A stretch of DNA of 51,791 nt from Candidatus Gemmiger excrementavium (GTDB lineage: Bacteria; Bacillota; Clostridia; Oscillospirales; Ruminococcaceae). The DNA is taken from positions 1-51,791 of the forward strand of contig DXBO01000098.1 in NCBI GenBank assembly GCA_019116485.1, written 5' to 3'. Positions 51,275-51,791 of this stretch are shown here, in pieces; positions within the stretch are counted from its first letter, which is position 1; every line of letters starts with the position of its first letter. The notes below the pieces were generated by a model. That model was not told the origin of the DNA and did not search any database. It saw only the letters and a list, made by a program, of their open reading frames with translations. A program made the translations under genes and the position numbers.

Positions 51275-51303
51275 TTGACAGGCCGCTGAATCTATGCTAT
51301 AGT
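51275..51303 (+). promoter_or_regulatory. Predicted L21/L27 operon promoter
   Basis: A perfect TTGACA (51275-51280), a 17-bp spacer and TATAGT (51298-51303) would start transcription about 85 bp upstream of rplU. Confidence 0.8.
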
Positions 51304-51309
51304 TTTATA

Positions 51310-51390
51310 GCCGCTTGGTATAGGCCCGAAAAGTGTGCGCTTTTGGCGCAACGCCCTACTGTCCAGCGAGACTTTTTGAAAGAGGTTATC
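51310..51390 (+). promoter_or_regulatory. Possible L21 leader RNA
   Basis: The 5' leader of rplU contains a TGCGC-TTTTG-GCGCA hairpin (51336-51350) and other short complementary stretches. Firmicutes often have an autoregulatory L21 leader here. I could not match the conserved core by eye, so this is only suggestive. Confidence 0.35.
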
Positions 51391-51393
51391 CAG

Positions 51394-51705
51394 ATGTACG
51401 CAGTTATCAAGACTGGTGGCAAGCAGTACAGCGTCAAGGTCGGCGACGTGGTTTTCGTCGAGAAGCTGAACGCTGAGGCTGACAGCGAAGTCACCTTCGA
51501 TCAGGTCCTGGCCGTTGGCGAGGAGGGCGCCGTCAAGGTGGGCGCTCCCGTTGTTGAGGGCGCTTCCGTCGTCGCTAAGGTCGTCAAGAACGGCAAGGGC
51601 AAGAAGCTCAACATCCTCACCTATCGTCCCAAGAAGGGCAGCATGGTCCGCAAAGGCCACCGTCAGCCCTACACCAAGGTGGAAATCACCGCGATCAACG
51701 GCTAA
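51394..51705 (+). CDS. rplU: 50S ribosomal protein L21
   Basis: This 103-residue ribosomal protein binds 23S rRNA. It starts [18 protein letters not shown], and the tail has [17 protein letters not shown], both diagnostic. AGAGG precedes the ATG at 51394; the longer frame includes the leader. The L27 gene follows after 15 bp with no Prp (YsxB) protease gene between, unlike most Firmicutes. Confidence 0.97.
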   Translation: MYAVIKTGGKQYSVKVGDVVFVEKLNAEADSEVTFDQVLAVGEEGAVKVGAPVVEGASVVAKVVKNGKGKKLNILTYRPKKGSMVRKGHRQPYTKVEITAING

Positions 51706-51720
51706 GGAGGTAAATCACAA

Positions 51721-51791
51721 TGGCACATAAAAAAGGCGTAGGTTCTACCAAGAACGGCCGTGATTCCGAGTCCAAGCGCCTCGGCGTCAAG
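51721..51791 (+). CDS. rpmA: 50S ribosomal protein L27, cut by the window end
   Basis: The first 23 codons are present, beginning [20 protein letters not shown]. The Firmicutes N-terminal extension that ends in NLQFFA and is removed by Prp is absent, and the protein starts directly with the mature-like AHKKG. AAGGAGG lies upstream of the ATG. Confidence 0.96.

Overview
The window is about 52 kb of GC-rich, tightly packed chromosomal DNA from an anaerobic Firmicute. Several things point to the Oscillospiraceae/Ruminococcaceae (Faecalibacterium, Gemmiger or Subdoligranulum-like gut bacteria): the GC-rich coding, strong AGGAGG ribosome sites, class 1B pyrD with pyrK, YitT, YfmF/YfmH and BofC-like proteins, and a clostridial short peptide deformylase. 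The genus is an inference. No rRNA, tRNA, CRISPR array, prophage or transposase was seen.

Layout. (1) 0.3-8.6 kb, minus strand: a biosynthetic operon with a two-module NRPS ending in a reductase domain (C-A-T-C-A-T-R), an Sfp-type phosphopantetheinyl transferase and a STAS anti-sigma-factor antagonist. The predicted product is a short peptide aldehyde, probably N-acylated. An Fe-S aldo/keto reductase gene diverges from it. (2) 10.1-13.0 kb, minus: a six-gene, translationally coupled operon led by a peptide deformylase. (3) 13.2-17.7 kb, plus: a five-gene operon with a helical-repeat protein, a methyltransferase, an MBL hydrolase, and the AmmeMemoRadiSam proteins (a MEMO-AMMECR1 fusion plus radical SAM enzyme). 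(4) 17.7-23.6 kb: a GDSL hydrolase and DUF2200 pair, a macrodomain protein with an unknown partner, uracil-DNA glycosylase, a lipoprotein and a YitT transporter-like protein. The divergent ung and lipoprotein promoters share one palindromic -35 box. (5) 23.6-25.3 kb, minus: an ABC exporter with an in-frame internal deletion, and cysE. (6) 25.5-34.6 kb, plus: the pyrimidine cluster pyrC-pyrF-pyrK-pyrD / pyrE-carA-carB. It is preceded by a leader peptide whose stop codon touches a terminator, much like the UTP-sensitive pyrBI attenuator of enteric bacteria. (7) 34.7-38.0 kb: HU, then a minus-strand ACP / MaoC dehydratase / short-chain reductase / GNAT locus that looks like a partial fatty-acid pathway ending in an acyltransferase, and a BofC-like membrane protein. 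(8) 38.2-40.8 kb: a bifunctional penicillin-binding protein with an apparent AUA start. (9) 41.0-44.9 kb: a threonine/aspartate-family operon (ACT-HTH protein, hom, thrB, lysC). (10) 45.0-51.8 kb: a MATE exporter with a palindromic operator candidate, the paired M16 peptidase-like proteins, lgt, folD, and the L21/L27 ribosomal protein operon cut off by the window end.

Most genes are housekeeping. The parts most worth following up are the NRPS/STAS operon, the ACP-MaoC-SDR-GNAT locus, the pyr leader attenuator, the AmmeMemoRadiSam operon and the macrodomain pair. All homology statements come from reading motifs, not from database searches.
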